The notes under the pieces were generated by a model, which was not told the origin of the DNA, made no database searches, and was given only the letters and a program-made list of their open reading frames with translations. 64,000 bases of DNA, taken from Artemisia argyi (Eukaryota; Streptophyta; Magnoliopsida; Asterales; Asteraceae). The DNA lies in assembly GCA_030686995.1 (NCBI GenBank), contig CM060692.1:128603796-128667795 (forward strand). The letters run 5' to 3'. Position 1 is the first letter of the stretch; each line of letters opens with the position of its first letter. Both the position numbers and the translations under genes were made by a program. Below, one piece after another: positions 1 to 11,109 of this stretch.

Positions 1-990
1 CTAAAATTGCACTAACAAGTATTTCTCATAGTTTTATTACACATCTACCATCAAACAAAACAAACTCAAGCGAAAATGCATATGTAAGGTATCATCTTTT
101 TACCCTCCCCTTACACTTAAGATGAACATTGTCCCCAATGTTCAAGTAAAGAATGTAAAAGTGAAAAAGTAAAGAGAATGAAATCAAATACTCCCCTGAT
201 TCGCTCGGTATGGATAATAGGATGGCTAGGTTAAATCTTCCTCCAAGAAAACGAACAATCAAAGCTTCCCTTCCAGAATATAAATCATCTTCTTGTCATA
301 CATAACCTGTAAAACCTGACAAAATAGACAAGACAACCTCGCATAAAATCGCCGGCATTCTATATAAGTTACTAAATCCTAGAAAATAAGATAAGATATA
401 ATGCTTGTGGAATGAAGTTTGCAGATCTCCTGGAGATTATAAAACTTAATAATTCACAAAAACCATAAGACTCCGTTAGAAAAACAAAACCGGTAAAATC
501 TCCAGATTTTAACTCCTGACGCCATCAAGAGTAAACCCCTGACGCCGTCAGAATTGACCTGCAGAAATCCTTATGGTAAGTTTCTGGAAAATTTCTGGAA
601 AAACTTGGTCCTACTTCCTGGAAAATCCTGCAAAACTTCATTATGACTCAATACAAGCATTTGACTCTAACAAATACGAATACACATGTTCATTTAATAT
701 TGTGGAGAATCATGATCGGTTTGTTTCTTAAAAACGTATTTGGGGTTTCCCCTTACACTTATCTTTTGCAAAAAATACTTTTAGGTGGAGTTAAGACTAG
801 GCCAAAACAACAAAGTAAAGTATTTCCATTATTTAGTTTAGAAACATGATCAACCAACAATAAAAATTAAGCATGCATACGGAAGCAAATAACAATCAAA
901 CAAATAAAATCACACAAAACATGGGTTGCCTCCCAAGAAGCGCTTTTCTTTATTTACGAGTCTTGTAGCTAGACTCAAAGTCATGGGTTA
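1..990 (-). other. 3' non-coding region of the left array unit
   Basis: Lies downstream of gag in element sense. No coding potential beyond short chance frames. It holds a PPT-like AAGTGTAAGGGG on the minus strand (107-118) next to a perfect 9-bp hairpin (123-144, loop TCCC), two TGACG..CGTCA boxes at 517-527 (one base off) and 540-550, and another CCCCTTACACTT near 748. All recur in the right unit at +6299. Confidence 0.7.
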
Positions 991-3228
991 CTACATGATT
1001 TCATCATTGGTTCCACTTTCTAGGTCGTCTTCTAAACCAGTTTTGTATTCCGGACCTAGTTGCAAGCACTCTTTGTAGAAACCAAGCATTCTATTTCTCA
1101 CATACTCTACTCCTCTACGTCTATCCTCCTCATTCCTATAATAAGCCGCTTGCTTGTGTTCCTTTTCGAAATTAGAGAGAAGGCGGTATTGCTCAATCTT
1201 GTAGGGCATTTAATAAGCAACCTCATCATTCTCTTTCTTGAATCTAACTATCCCTAAAGTTGGATCATAACTCATCCTAGTGGCCTCAACAAATGGTTTC
1301 CCAAATATTATTTGGCTTAGGCAAGCATCTATCACCGGACGAGTGTCCTCAACTATCATAAAATCGATCTCATAGGTGAGATTCCCTATAATCACATGCA
1401 ATCCTTTCACTCTTCCCGCAAAATTACTTATCAGGTTCTTATTAGGCATCATCCTAAAATCAAGTTGCTTCTTCATCACCCAATTGTAATAAGTCCTAGT
1501 CATGATGTTCACGGGGGATCTAGGGTCGATGTAAGCTTTCCATATATGCATGTGCCCGATATTGCATGGGATGTTAATGTTAGAGGGGTCTCCCATTTTG
1601 ATAAGGGGGTCGCCAAAGATATATGTTCTCTCAGGGCCATCGAATAAATCCTTATGGTATTCCCGTTCTTCCTTGGTTGGCAACTTATCAAAGTATTCTT
1701 CTACAGGTTCTTCCTCCTCTAATTCCTCTCTACTATCAACCTCAACTTCCCTATTCTCATCCTTAGTCTCGGCTTCTACTCTAACTTCATTCTTGTCACT
1801 CTCTTCTATCTCCTTATCTATCGGCTTAATAGTGACAAAATTAACAAAGTGTACCTGTTTAGATGATGAGGGATCCTTAATATGGTTTCCGTTATTGGTG
1901 TCCCTAGTGTCCTTCCTAGGTGTGACTAATGCTTGGTTGTTGAGGGCTTTCAACAAGTTGTCAATCTTGTTGGTCATCTCCGTTTGTTGTTGGTTGAATT
2001 CGGTTTCAAACCTAGCTATGCGAGCCTCTTGAGATGCCATAAACTTTGACATCAATCCTTCAAGATTGTTGGTACTACCATAGTTGTTAGAAGGATTGTT
2101 GTTGGAAGTACGGTTGGATGGTGGACCGGTTGGTTGGTAACGGTTAGGCGGATTGGAAGAATTGGGTTAATTTTGTTTCCACATAAGGTTTGGGTGATTT
2201 TTCCATGAGGGGTTGTATGAATCACCGTATGTGTTTGGCTCAGGCTTAAAAGTGTACCACTTATCTCCCGCTTCGTCGGTACGCGTGGATGCGTAGTCCG
2301 CAAAAGCTGTTCCGGGGAGTTCCACACAATCACGAGTGTCGTGGGGACCACTACATAATTCGCATGAAGAAGTGATTTTGTTCACTTGGCTTGAAGGTTT
2401 AGGAGCTTCGTAAGATTTCATGAGAAACTTGACTTGGTCCTCAAGTTCCATGATCCTACGGTCGGGAGTGCTAGAATTGTTCGAAGGCAAAGATATTGCC
2501 TTGACCGTTTTGTTCAAGTCACGGGGATCATTCCAACTTTCGTTGTCATAGAGAGCAAGATCTTCTATCAGTTCCCATGATTGTTCCGCACTTAGATCAC
2601 GTAGCTTACCACCGGCCGATTGGTCAATGGCTCGCCTCGTGGAGATGTCGATATGGTCATAAAAAATTTGGACTTGGAGCCAAAGATCTATGCCATGATG
2701 AGGGACTTTTTGGAGTAAGTCCTTGAAACGAGTCCATGCTTCATAAAGAGATTCATTTTGACGTTGTTGGAACATCAAGATGTCATTTCTAAGCTTAGTA
2801 GTTCTCCCCGGTGGGAAAAATTGAGCAAGGAAACGAGTGGTGAGATCATCCCATGTGGTGATGGATCCCGCGGGTAAACGCTCAAGCCATTGACTAGCTT
2901 GATCCCGTAGAGAGAATTGGAATAGGCGTAATCGGGTAGTCTCTCTAGTTTCAACACCTAGGTCTATGGAATCTACGATTTTGAGGAAGTCCTTAAGATG
3001 TTGGTTTGGATCTTCGGAACGAAGTCCATGGAATGCACATCCGCTTTGCACCAACCGGATGGTGTCGGCTCGCAAGGGGGTCACATTGGCTCCGGTGAGC
3101 TCAATGGTGTTTCGGTAGCCTTGGTGGCTAGGTCGGGAATACTCTCCTAAGGTTCGGGGCCTAAGGGGTTCTAATGGTGGGTTTTGTTGTGGTGGGATGA
3201 CGGGTTCAAAGATGTTACCACCTTCCAT
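991..3228 (-). pseudogene. gag: Gag-protease pseudogene, left unit (Athila/Tat type)
   Basis: One open frame of about 745 codons interrupted by two in-frame TAA codons, at 2167-2169 and 1210-1212. Both positions are CAA in the right unit, so both are C to T changes private to this copy. From the N terminus: start MEGGNIFEPV, a retrotransposon gag domain (WLERLPAG, FFPPGRTTKLRNDI, about residues 80-200), a CX2CX3HX4C zinc knuckle (CELCSGPHDTRDC), a Gln/Asn-rich linker, an acidic Glu-rich stretch, and a retropepsin-like domain. The usual D-(T/L)-G-(A/S) active site of that domain reads D-P-R-S in IDPRSPVNIM, so protease activity is doubtful. No pol follows. Gag would form the particle and bind element RNA; family assignment is from motif recognition. 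Confidence 0.88.
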
Positions 3229-3372
3229 GATGTCGGATGGTAAAGAGTTATGAACAAAAGCACAAAGAAATAGATAGACTAAAGAAACCTAAAAATAAAA
3301 ATAAAATCTTACTAGAAAGGAATCGAGCAAGTAGACCTAATAAAAAGAAATTCTAACCTAGACAATAACTAT

Positions 3373-3390
3373 TCCCCGGCAGCGGCGCCA
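3373..3390 (-). other. Primer binding site, tRNA-Asp type (left unit)
   Basis: On the plus strand this reads TCCCCGGCAGCGGCGCCA, matching the 3' end of plant tRNA-Asp (GTC) with one mismatch, so element RNA (minus strand) can anneal that primer. It is separated from the LTR end at 3397 by six bases. tRNA-Asp priming is usual for Athila-type elements. The right unit has the same site at 9672-9689. Confidence 0.85.
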
Positions 3391-3475
3391 AAAACTTGAT
3401 GCGTGGGAATCGCAACAGGCTTTACCTCTCAAGGGATCTCGAGAAGCTTACAACCCCCACCAGACAGTGTACCTG

Positions 3476-3518
3476 ATCGTTGTAGTATAGTATAGTGACA
3501 AGTACCCGGGGATTGATC
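3476..3518 (+). other. tRNA-Asp-like segment inside the LTR (left copy)
   Basis: Plus-strand bases 3477-3490 (TCGTTGTAGTATAG) equal nucleotides 2-15 of plant tRNA-Asp(GTC) as I remember it. A D-arm-like TATAGTGACAAGTA follows, then ACCCGGGGATTGATC, similar to the tRNA T-arm (ACCCGGGTTCGATC). The anticodon arm is missing. In element RNA this is antisense to the tRNA, about 90-130 nt upstream of the PBS for the same tRNA. It is not a functional tRNA gene. Copies: 9775-9817 and 58323-58370. Confidence 0.7.
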
Positions 3519-4353
3519 GTTCAGCTTAGGAATAGTGTCGCTAGGATTAGAAAGCCTAAATACTAGTTCTAAAGGTGAGGGATGATTATTTTTGTATTTT
3601 TATATTTTTATGAAAGCAATTAAAATCTCGGGTTTTGAAAGATTTGGGCGGAATTAGTTGCTAATCAACTAACCCAATACTAAGATGCAATCAAAATAAA
3701 ATACTAAAAATGAAAATAAGCTAATTAAACTAAAGTTGTGAGCAGTAATTGGAGAAAATGTATTTAGTTAGATTTCACTACTCCCTAGACTTCTTTTACA
3801 CGTTAATTACTTGTTATAATTGCATGGATGACGGATCGTATTCCTTAATACCATTCATGGGGTGGCACACATAACTCCCCAATTCTATGAGCTCTTATCT
3901 CCTCCTACACCATGCCCAGCACAACTATAGGGATTGTAAACAGTGGCTCATGCATTAAATACAGCCAATAAAGACCTAGTGCGCCTCGGTTCATGTTTCT
4001 TAAGACGTTCAAGCATGTTACCAAGTGGAGATCTGCTAGTTTTCTTAAGCCTAACATATAAATCACTCATCCAAAACAAGAATAAACAAGTAATCAACAC
4101 ATAATTAACATCTAGGTTTCATTAGATCTAAGCAAACACAAGATAGATCTAGCCTAGCATAATGGAATTGAGACAAGAACAAGATATAGACAACCAACAC
4201 ATAGACATATTGATTGAATTAAAGGAACACTTATCTCAATTACAATGCAAGGTATCAAGGGTTTGGAACCCTTGAAAAACCTGTAAAAGTTGCACCAAAA
4301 TCGTACTTAGGGTTTCTCCAAAATATTTCTTTTAATGTGTGAAAATTAGAAAA

Positions 4354-4604
4354 CTATATATAGAAAAATAGGTTTGACGGCGTCAAGAATAAACTTGTGA
4401 CGCCGTCACCTCGCCGCCAAAACTCTTCTCGGACTGCCTAGATCTACTTCTGACGCCGTCAAGACTTATACACTTCCAGGCCGTCATGACTCTTTTACTC
4501 TTGACGCCCTTCCTACGTGACGCCGTCAAATCTGTTCTGGGTCGTCATGGAAATTCATGAAATTTGCTCTTGACGCCGTCAAGGTTTTGCTCTTGACGCC
4601 GTCA
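4354..4604 (-). promoter_or_regulatory. LTR promoter: TATA box with six TGACG(C/G)CGTCA palindromes upstream
   Basis: CTATATATAG at 4354-4363 is the likely TATA box in element sense. Upstream of it sit six perfect 11-bp palindromes of the form TGACGSCGTCA, starting at 4375, 4398, 4451, 4518, 4571 and 4594, plus half sites such as GGCCGTCA near 4481. TGACG is the core of bZIP/TGA-factor (as-1-like) sites, so a clustered enhancer is plausible. The same cluster is at 10674-10903. Confidence 0.65.
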
Positions 4605-4810
4605 CCTACTGTTCCCAGCATGGAAAATTAAGACTTTGGCGTTTTCTTCACTTTTATGCTCCAAAAATGTCCGAATTGCTTCCTTTTCCAGATTTCTCTC
4701 CCAAAGTACCTAAAATCACAAAAGGAATGATTTAGGGCAATATTTGATCAAATAAATTCGGATTCGGGCTTAAATGACCCCCTAAAAACGGATCATTTTT
4801 CGCCTCATCA

Positions 4811-4850
4811 TCTACCCTTACACTTGAGATTTGCTTGTCCTAAAGCAAAT
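4811..4850 (-). other. Polypurine tract and adjacent hairpin before the LTR
   Basis: In element sense AAGTGTAAGGGTAGA abuts the LTR start and is the likely plus-strand primer (PPT). Just before it is a hairpin, ATTTGCTT / AAGCAAAT (4829-4850). In the third family copy (59710-59731) the hairpin has a perfect 9-bp stem and a TCCT loop. Confidence 0.6.
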
Positions 4851-5401
4851 GCGCTTTTATTCTAGTCAAAATACAAGTTAGGGGTCATTTAACACTAACA
4901 TAAAAGTAATTACAACAAATAATCATTCCACTAAAGACCAATAGACAAGCACGGAGATCATACACTAGCACCTCACAAATAGTGTTTAGATACTCACATC
5001 TCTCGGGTGTAATAAAGTGTAAATTACAATATAGAAACGGAAGATATCTCTCACTACCTGTCATAGCAAAATAGATTACCATAGGCTTGGGAAAGGATCA
5101 AACCTCCACCACATGGCGTAAGCACCTAGGATAAACTATCAAAGAGGTCTTTTAAAGGGTTGTAACGTTAGGTATGAAATACACGGTTTTGTTGGATAAA
5201 GGAAGTTTTACTGGTGGCGAGTTAACAATCTTGGTCAATTACATGTACAATGTGGCGTTGCTAGGCCAAGACTAGACTCGACTTAAGCTAATAAATGAAA
5301 AATAACAAAAATATAAAATGAACATAGAATAAAAAGGGATGGTAGTCCGTATGTTTTTTCTCTTTTCTTTTTCTATTTTTTTTTCTTTTTCTTGATTTTT
5401 C

Positions 5402-5402
<1 letters not shown>

Positions 5403-5438
<36 letters not shown>
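5403..5438 (+). repeat. Poly-T run (36 nt)
   Basis: Uninterrupted T run preceded by about 60 bases of CT-rich sequence; poly-A on the element sense strand. Simple repeat, possibly an assembly-sensitive length. Confidence 0.9.
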
Positions 5439-5439
<1 letters not shown>

Positions 5440-7298
5440 GCATACACTCTTACTCTACCATCCAAAATAATACATCATAGGGAATGAACATTTCCCTTAC
5501 ACTTGAATTTTTACATACTTTACATTTAACTAAACTAATGACTCGAATTAAGAAAATCAAAACACTTGGAGCACTTTTAAGGTTAACGTACATATGGGGG
5601 TAATAAATGATGTTCTTCCCCATTACTCCATAAAATAAGTACTTACCCATGAGTCCCAATCATCCCAAAACAATATGTACAAGGATATGACTCGACTTAG
5701 CAACCATGTAATCAATTAGAAAGTTAACTTAGGGTTTAACAAATAACAATAATGCACTAAAAATGAGCGCATACACGGAAGGCTAAGGCGATTTGGTTGT
5801 ACATTTAAGTGGGGTGTAACAAATTCTTCCTTTAAGTAAGATGGTTAAAGTTAGAAACGAAAAGATAGGCTCGGAGGGGTGTACTAGGGGTTTCGTGTAC
5901 TAAAAATGAGTACAACGCTAAGGTGTGGGAAAAATTAGTTGACTTAACTAGCCAAGTAATATGACTTAAATGGTCAAGTAATTATAATACGGGTTTAAAA
6001 CAAGGGTGATCCTAATGCCTCTTATCATGTAGTAAATCCTACTACACGAATGTAGTCTCACTAGCGGTCTCGGGATGCATCACTAACGCAAGTTCTAGAA
6101 TCTAAATGCTACCGGTATACTCATAAGCACTAATAGTAAATGCTTTTCCTATCAAATCTAAAGGCGAACCTCACATATTTGGGTGGAAAATTTTTCTGAA
6201 TATACGGTTATGTGCTAGTCATACAATCTCCTATCCATGAGACGCTTGCTATGGCTAAAGTTTCACTCCTAAATGTTGTAAAAAATTTTAAATTTGGCGC
6301 TAAAATTGCACTAACAAGTATTTCTCATAGTTTTATTACACATCTACCATCAAACAAAACAAACTCAAGCGAAAGTGCATATGTAAGGTATCATCTTTTT
6401 ACCCTCCCCTTACACTTAAGATGAACATTGTCCCCAATGTTCAAGTAAAGAATGTAAAAGTGAAAAAGTAAAGAGAATGAAATCAAATACTCCCCTGATT
6501 CGCTCGGTATGGATAATAGGATGGCTAGGTTAAATTTTCCTCCAAGAAAACAAACAATCAAAGCTTCCCTTCCAGAATATAAATCATCTTCTTGTCATAC
6601 ATAACCTGTAAAACCTGACAAAATAGACAAGAAAACCTCGCGTAAAATCGGCGGCATTCTATATAAGTTACTAAATCCTAGAAAACAAGATAAGATATAA
6701 TGCTTATGGAATGAAGTTTGCAGATCTCCTGGAGATTATAAAACTTAATAATTCACAAAAACCATAAGACTCCGTTAGAAAAACAAAACCATTAAAATTT
6801 CCAGATTTTAACTCCTGACGCCGTCAAGAGTAAACCCCTGACGCCGTCAGAATTGACCTGCAGAAATCCTTATGTTAAGTTTCCGGAAAATTTCTGGAAA
6901 AACTTGGTCCTACTTCCTGAAAAATCCTGCAAAACTTCATTATGACTCAATACAAGCATTTGACTCTAACAAATACGAATACACATGTTCATTTAATATT
7001 GTGGAGAATCATGATCGGTTTGTTTCTTAAAAACATATTTGGGGTTTCCCCTTACACTTATCTTTTGCAAAAAATACTTTTAGGTGGAGTTAAGACTAGG
7101 CCAAAACAACAAAGTAAAGTATTTCCATTATTTAGTTTAGAAACATGATCAACCAACAATAAAAATTAAGCTTGCATACGGAAGCAAATAACAATCAAAC
7201 AAATAAAATCACACAAAACATGGGTTGCCTCCCAAGAATCGCTTTTCTTTATTTACGAGTCTTGTTGCTAGACTCAAAGTCATGGGTTACTACGTGAT

Positions 7299-9527
7299 TT
7301 AATCATTGGTTCCACTTTCTAGGTCGTCTTCTAAACCAGTTTTGTATTCCGGACCTAGTTGCAAGCACTCTTTGTAGAAACCAAGCATTCTATTTCTCAC
7401 ATACTCTACTCCTCTACGTCTATCCTCCTCATTCCTATAATAAGCCGCTTGCTTGTGTTCCTTTTCGAAATTAGAGAGAAGGCGGTATTGCTCAATCTTG
7501 TAGGGCATTTGATAAGCAACCTCATCATTCTCTTTCTTGAATCTAACTATCCCTAAAGTTGGATCATAACTCATCCTAGTGGCCTCAACAAATGGTTTCC
7601 CAAATATTATTTGGCTTAGGCACGCATCTATCACCGGACGAGTGTCCTCAACTATCATAAAATCGATCTCATAGGTGAGATTCCCTATAATCACATGCAA
7701 TCCTTTCACTCTTCCCGCAAAATTACTTATCAGGTTCTTATTAGGCATCATCCTAAAATCAAGTTGCTTCTTCATCACCCAATTGTAATAAGTCCTAGTC
7801 ATGATGTTCACGGGGGATCTAGGGTCGATGTAAGCTTTCCATATATGCATGTGCCCGATATTGCATGGGATGTTAATGTTAGAGGGGTCTCCCATTTTGA
7901 TAAGGGGGTCGCCAAAGATATATGTTCTCTCGGGGCCATCGAATAAATCCTTATGGTATTCCCGTTCTTCCTTGGTTGGCAACTTATCAAAGTATTCTTC
8001 TATAGGTTCTTCCTCCTCTAATTCCTCTCTACTATCAACCTCAACTTCCCTATTCTCATCCTTAGTCTCGGCTTCTACTCTAATTTCATTCTTGTCACTC
8101 TCTTCTATCTCCTTATCTATCGGCTTAATAGTGACAACATTAACAAAGTGTACCTGTTTAGATGATGAGGGATCCTTAATATGGTTTCCGTTATTGGTGT
8201 CCCTAGTATCCTTCCTAGGTGTGACTAATGCTTGGTTGTTGAGGGCTTTCAACAAGTTGTCAATCTTGTTGGTCATCTCCGTTTATTGTTGGTTGAATTC
8301 GGTTTCAAACCTAGCTATGCGAGCCTCTTGAGATGCCATAAACTTTGACATCAATCCTTCAAGATTGTTGGTACTACCATAGTTGTTAGAAGGATTGTTG
8401 TTGAAAGTACGGTTGGATGGTGGACCGGTTGGTTGGTAACGGTTAGGCGGATTGGAAGAATTGGGTTGATTTTGTTTCCACCTAAGGTTTGGGTGATTTT
8501 TCCATGAGGGGTTGTATGAATCACCGTATGTGTTTGGCTCGGGCTTGAAAGTGTACCACTTATCTCCCGCTTCGTCGGTACGCGTGGATGCGTAGTCCGC
8601 AAAAGCTGCTCCGGGGAGTTCCACACAATCACGAGTGTCGTGGGGACCACTACATAATTCGCATGAAGAAGTGATTTTGTTCACTTGGCTTGAAGGTTTA
8701 GGAGCTTCGTAAGATTTCATGAGAAACTTGACTTGGTCCTCAAGTTCCATGATCCTATGGTCGGGAGTGCTAGAATTGTTCGAAGGCAAAGATATTGCCT
8801 TGACCGTTTTGTTCAAGTCACGGGGATCATTCCAACTTTCGTTGTCATAGAGAGCAAGATCTTCTATCAGTTCTCATGATTGTTCCGCACTTAGATCACG
8901 TAGCTTACCACCGGCCGATTGGTCAATGGCTCGCCTCGTGGAGATGTCGATATGGTCATAAAAAATTTGGACTTGGAGCCAAAGATCTATGCCATGATGA
9001 GGGACTTTTTGGAGTAAGTCCTTGAAACGAGTCCATGCTTCATAAAGAGATTCATTTTGACGTTGTTGGAACATCAAGATGTCATTTCTAAGCTTAGTAG
9101 TTCTCCCCGGTGGGAAAAATTGAGCAAGGAAACGAGTGGTGAGATCATCCCATGTGGTGATGGATCCCGCGGGTAAACGCTCAAGCCATTGACTAGCTTG
9201 ATCCCGTAGAGAGAATTGGAATAGGCGTAATCGGGTAGTCTCTCTAGTTTCAACACCTAGGTCTATGGAATCTACGATTTTGAGGAAGTCCTTAAGATGT
9301 TGGTTTGGATCTTCGGAACGAAGTCCATGGAATGCACATCCGCTTTGCACCAACCGGATGGTGTCGGATCGCAAGGGGGTCACATTGGCTCCGGTGAGCT
9401 CAATGGTGTTTCGGTAGCCTTGGTGGCTAGGTCGGGAATATTCTCCTAAGGTTCGGGGCCTAAGGGGTTCTAATGGTGGGTTTTGTTGTGGTGGGATGAC
9501 GGGTTCAAAGATGTTACCACCTTCCAT
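7299..9527 (-). pseudogene. gag: Gag-protease pseudogene, right unit (Athila/Tat type)
   Basis: Nearly identical to the left copy and in one frame, but broken at different codons: TGA at 8874-8876 (TGG in the left copy) and TAA at 8283-8285 (CAA in the left copy). All four nonsense changes in the two copies are C to T or G to A. The domains are the same: gag core, CX2CX3HX4C knuckle, acidic linker, retropepsin-like fold with D-P-R-S instead of the catalytic triplet. The C terminus is four residues shorter than in the left copy because of a stop after GTND. No pol follows. Confidence 0.88.
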
Positions 9528-9671
9528 GATGTCGGATGGTAAAGAGTTACGAACAAAAGCACAAAGAAATAGATAGACTAAAGAAACCTAAAAATAAAAA
9601 TAAAATCTTACTAGAAAGGAATCTAGCAAGTAGACCTAATAAAAAGAAATTCTAACCTAGACAATAACTAT

Positions 9672-9689
9672 TCCCCGGTAGCGGCGCCA
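9672..9689 (-). other. Primer binding site, tRNA-Asp type (right unit)
   Basis: Same as 3373-3390 but with GGTAGCGGCGCCA in place of GGCAGCGGCGCCA on the plus strand, one further mismatch to the tRNA end. Confidence 0.8.
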
Positions 9690-9695
9690 AAAACT

Positions 9696-11109
9696 TGATG
9701 CGTGGGAATCGCAACAGGCTTTACCTCTCGAGGGATCTTGAGAAGCTTACAACCCCCACCAGACAGTGTACCTGATCGTTGTAGTATAGTATAGTGACAA
9801 GTACCGGGGGATTGATCGTTCAGCTTAGGAATAGTGTCGCTAGGATTAGAAAGCCTAAATACTAGTTCTAAAGGTGAGGGATGATTATTTTTGTATTTTT
9901 ATATTTTTATGAAAGCAATTAAAATCTCAGGTTTTGAAGGATTTGGGCGGAATTAGTTGCTAATCAACTAACCCAATACTAAGATGCAATCAAAATAAAA
10001 TACTAAAAATGAAAATAAGCTAATTAAACTAAAGTTGTGAGCAGTAATTGGAGAAAATGTATTTACTTAGATTTCACTACTCCCTAGACATCTTTTACAT
10101 GTTAATTACTTGTTATAATTGCATGGATGACGGATCGTATTCCTTAATACCATTCATGGGGTGGCACACATAACTCCCCAATTCTATGAGCTCTTATCTC
10201 CTCCTACACCATGCCCAGCACAACTATAGGGATTGTAAACAGTGGCTCATGCATTAAATACAGCCAATAAAGACCTAGTGCGCCTCGGTTTATGTTTCTT
10301 AAGACGTTCAAGCTTGTTACCAAGTGGAGATCTGCCAGTTTTCTTAAGCCTAACATATAAATCACTCATCCAAAACAAGAATAAACAAGTAATCAACACA
10401 TAATTAACATCTAGGTTTCATTAGATCTAAGCAAACACAAGATAGATCTAGCCTAGCATAATGGAATTGAGACAAGAACAAGATATAGACAACCAACACA
10501 TAGACATATTGATTGAATTAAAGGAACACTTATCTCAATTACAATGCAAGGTATCAAGGGTTTGGAACCCTTGAAAAACCTGTAAAAGTTGCACCAAAAT
10601 CGTACTTAGGGTTTCTCCAAAATTTCTCTTTTAATGTGTGAAAATTAGAAAACTATATATAGAAAAATAGGTTTGACGGCGTCAAGAATAAACTTGTGAC
10701 GCCGTCACCTCGCCGCCAAAACTCTTCTCGGACTGCCTAGATCTACTTCTGACGCCGTCAAGACTTATACACTTCCAGGCCGTCATGACTCTTTTACTCT
10801 TGACGCCCTTCCAACGTGACGCCGTCAAATCTGTTCTGGGTCGTCATGGAAATTCATGAAATTTGCTCTTGACGCCGTCAAGGTTTTGCTCTTGACGCCG
10901 TCACCTACTGTTCCCAGCATGGAAAATTAAGACTTTGGCGTTTTCTTCACTTTTATGCTCCAAAAACGTCCGAATTGCTTCCTTTTCCAGATTTCTCTCC
11001 CAAAGTACCTAAAATCACAAAAGGAACGATTTAGGGCAATATTTGATCAAATAAATTCGGATTCGGGCTTAAATGACCCCCTAAAAATGGATCATTTTTC
11101 GCCTCATCA
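9696..11109 (-). repeat. LTR of the gag-only Athila/Tat-like element (right copy, array end)
   Basis: 1414 bp, same length as the left LTR. It carries the tRNA-Asp-like segment at 9775-9817 and the TATA box plus TGACG cluster at 10653-10903. It ends the array: at 11110 the sequence switches to an unrelated Athila-type LTR. Confidence 0.9.

Larger units (their letters stand above)
3397..4810 (-). repeat. LTR of the gag-only Athila/Tat-like element (left copy)
   Basis: 1414 bp, begins TGATGAGG and ends CGCATCA in element sense (TGATG..CATCA ends). It is bounded by a PBS on one side and a purine-rich tract on the other, and repeated at 9696-11109. It holds a TATA box (4354-4363), a cluster of TGACG palindromes and a tRNA-Asp-like segment, described separately. 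Confidence 0.9.
4811..7298 (-). other. 3' non-coding region of the right array unit
   Basis: About 2.5 kb between gag and the LTR without recognisable coding sequence; the occupied pol position is simply absent. It contains PPT-like CCCTTACACTT motifs (plus strand) near 4815, 5492, 6406 and 7046, a hairpin at 6422-6443, two TGACGCCGTCA boxes at 6816-6826 and 6839-6849, and a long T-run. Bases 6300-7298 duplicate 1-999. Confidence 0.7.
1..11109 (-). mobile_element. Tandem array of gag-only Athila/Tat-like LTR retrotransposon (left end outside window)
   Basis: The sequence repeats with a period of 6299 bp: base 1 onward matches 6300 onward, and the gag frames and LTRs match at the same offset with a few percent or less difference. 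Read on the minus strand the order is LTR (11109-9696), PBS, leader, gag-protease, long non-coding 3' region, PPT, LTR (4810-3397), PBS, gag-protease, non-coding region, window edge. Neighbouring units share one LTR, the arrangement expected from unequal recombination between LTRs. There is no reverse transcriptase, RNase H or integrase in either unit, so the family is non-autonomous. It sits inside an Athila-type LTR that resumes at 11110. A third, diverged copy lies at 58244-60132. Confidence 0.88.

Noticed and set aside
1550..2032. 160-codon plus-strand frame opposite gag (and 7849-8331)
   Set aside because: Antisense shadow of the gag acidic and protease region; Ser/Leu-rich as expected from reversed Glu/Lys codons.
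3476..3518. Functional tRNA-Asp gene
   Set aside because: Anticodon arm missing and the acceptor 3' half not adjacent; it cannot fold as a tRNA.
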